From the NCBI RefSeq assembly GCF_000743535.1, contig NZ_AVCJ01000008.1:1-37323 (forward strand): a DNA stretch of 37,323 nt, in the 5' to 3' direction. Each line of letters opens with the position of its first letter. Position 1 is the stretch's first letter. The position numbers were made by a program, and so were the translations under genes. Positions 36,029 to 37,323 of this stretch are shown piece after piece. This DNA comes from Arenimonas donghaensis DSM 18148 = HO3-R19 (lineage in GTDB: Bacteria; Pseudomonadota; Gammaproteobacteria; Xanthomonadales; Xanthomonadaceae). The notes under the pieces are model-generated. The model was not told the DNA's origin. It saw only the letters and a program-made list of their open reading frames with translations, and made no database searches.

Positions 36029-37323
36029 TCAGTCGACGGCCAGGGCCTGGGCGTGCTCGCGGGTGGCGGCGAATTCGAAGTCCGGCCAGCGTTCCTGGGT
36101 CAGCTGCAGGTTCACGCGTGAAGGCGCCAAGTAAACCAGCTGTCCGGCGGCGTCGACGGCCAGGTTGCTGGCATTCTTCTCCCGGAACTCTTCCATCTTC
36201 TTCGCCGTGCCGCCCTTGACCCAGCGGGCCGTGGCGACGGTGACGGGCTCGAAGCTGGCGTCGACGCTGTACTCGTCCTTGAGCCGGTAGGCGACCACGT
36301 CGAACTGCAGCATGCCCACCGCGCCCAGGATCAGGTCGTTGGACATCAGCGGCCGGAAGAACTGGGTGGCGCCTTCCTCCGACAGCTGGGCCAGGCCCTT
36401 TTGCAGCTGCTTGAGCTTGAGCGGGTCGCGCAGGCGGGCGCGGCGGAACAGTTCCGGCGCGAAGTTCGGGATGCCGGTGAAACCCATGGACTCGCCGGCG
36501 CTGAAGGTGTCGCCGATGGAGATGGTGCCGTGGTTGTGCAGGCCGATCACGTCGCCCGGGTAGGCGGTTTCGGCGATCTCGCGGTCGGACGCCATGAAGG
36601 TCAGGGCGTTCGCGAGCTTCTGGTCCTTGCCGCTGCGCACGTGGAAGGCCTTCATGCCGCTTTCGTAGCGGCCCGAACACACGCGCAGGAACGCCACGCG
36701 GTCGCGATGCTGCGGGTCCATGTTGGCCTGGATCTTGAAGACGAAGCCGGAGAAGGTTTCTTCCTCGGGCTTCACTTCGCGGGTGGTGGTGGCGCGCGGG
36801 CGCGGCGACGGCGCGTGCTTGACGAAGAAGTCCAGCAGCGGCTGCACGCCGAAGTTGTTCACCGCCGAGCCGAAGAACACCGGCGTCTGCCTGCCCGCCA
36901 GGTAGGCCTCCGGGTCGAACGGATGCGAGGCGCCTTGCACCAGCTCGAGTTCGTCGCGCAGGTCGGCCAGCATGTTTTCCCCGATGCGTTCGGCCAGGCC
37001 GGGCGCGTCGATGGAGGGGAAGATCGTGCTGTCCTGGCGGGTGAAGTTGCGGCCCGGTTCGTACAGGTGCACTTCGCCGCTGACCAGGTGCACCACGCCC
37101 CTGAGGCGCTGGCCCATGCCGATCGGCCAGGTGATGGGCGCGCACTGGATGCCGAGCACGCTTTCCACTTCGTCGAGCAGCTCGATCGGCTCCTTGCCTT
37201 CGCGGTCGAGCTTGTTGATGAAGGTCATGATCGGCGTGTCGCGCAGCCGGCAGACTTCCATCAGCTTGATGGGGCGGTCCTCGACGCCCTTGGCGACGTC
37301 GATCACCATCAGCGCGCTGTCCA
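36029..37323 (-). CDS. prfC: Peptide chain release factor 3 (RF-3), 5' part missing
   Basis: RF-3 is a translational GTPase that recycles RF1/RF2 from the ribosome after termination. The window holds the last 431 codons. The frame is open to the edge and starts inside the G domain ([14 protein letters not shown], just after the G3 region), so the N-terminal 100 or so residues with the P-loop lie outside. The G4 motif NKLD is visible. The C-terminal half shows family segments such as [22 protein letters not shown] and [19 protein letters not shown]. An internal ATG at 37307-37309 is not the start. The gene is unbroken here and ends 138 bases before the start of propeller gene 2. Confidence 0.95.
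   Translation of the reverse strand, partial: DSALMVIDVAKGVEDRPIKLMEVCRLRDTPIMTFINKLDREGKEPIELLDEVESVLGIQCAPITWPIGMGQRLRGVVHLVSGEVHLYEPGRNFTRQDSTIFPSIDAPGLAERIGENMLADLRDELELVQGASHPFDPEAYLAGRQTPVFFGSAVNNFGVQPLLDFFVKHAPSPRPRATTTREVKPEEETFSGFVFKIQANMDPQHRDRVAFLRVCSGRYESGMKAFHVRSGKDQKLANALTFMASDREIAETAYPGDVIGLHNHGTISIGDTFSAGESMGFTGIPNFAPELFRRARLRDPLKLKQLQKGLAQLSEEGATQFFRPLMSNDLILGAVGMLQFDVVAYRLKDEYSVDASFEPVTVATARWVKGGTAKKMEEFREKNASNLAVDAAGQLVYLAPSRVNLQLTQERWPDFEFAATREHAQALAVD

Overview
The window is a high-GC chromosomal segment from a gammaproteobacterium, most likely of the order Lysobacterales/Xanthomonadales. This rests on the gene content and order (rpoN-hpf-ptsN-hprK-rapZ joined to the kds/lpt genes; purM/purN back-to-back with DUF2066-perM-hda), on GTG starts, and on the many REP palindromes with a REP-associated transposase. 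No plasmid, phage or integrative-element backbone is visible. No stretch longer than about 220 bases lacks a gene.

Layout. (1) 144-7660, minus strand: a ten-gene run kdsD-kdsC-lptC-lptA-lptB-rpoN-hpf-ptsN-hprK-rapZ, covering Kdo synthesis, LPS export, sigma-54, ribosome hibernation and nitrogen-PTS regulation. (2) 7732-9352, plus: ibaG-murA. (3) 9355-12796, minus: purM, a GAF-GGDEF diguanylate cyclase, purN and a DUF3108 protein. (4) 12998-16597, plus: DUF2066 protein, CDP-alcohol phosphatidyltransferase, PerM-type permease and hda, the last three joins being ATGA overlaps. (5) 16609-17423: a RAYT transposase between REP arrays. (6) 17455-24334, plus: amgK-murU (cell-wall recycling), a membrane GGDEF protein, manC, a TviB/WbpA-type nucleotide-sugar dehydrogenase and a CapI-type epimerase. 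(7) 24350-27884, minus: a histidine kinase with a small coupled upstream ORF, an uncharacterised exported protein, and hslO. (8) 28015-30274, plus: mtgA, a GtrB-like glycosyltransferase and a CBS-pair protein. (9) 30275-37323, minus: trhA, two tandem paralogous secreted seven-bladed beta-propeller proteins, and the 5'-truncated prfC.

Common theme. Many genes serve the envelope: Kdo (KdsD, KdsC), LPS transport (LptABC), peptidoglycan precursors (MurA, AmgK-MurU, MtgA), sugar nucleotides (ManC, dehydrogenase, epimerase), phospholipid synthesis and surface proteins. Two diguanylate cyclases are present, one of them inside a purine operon.

Most unusual content. Three REP subfamilies share one 24-nt architecture: head TGTRGGA, five-base stem, TTCA loop, five-base stem, GAA tail. 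Their stems differ by compensated base changes. One subfamily surrounds the RAYT gene and has also entered protein-coding sequence in frame, in the middle of manC and at the 3' end of perM. The other candidate for undescribed biology is the tandem pair of propeller proteins. They share a large C-terminal region I do not recognise, a similar 5' leader hairpin with a GGGGGGA loop, and an identical terminator plus half-REP downstream cassette.
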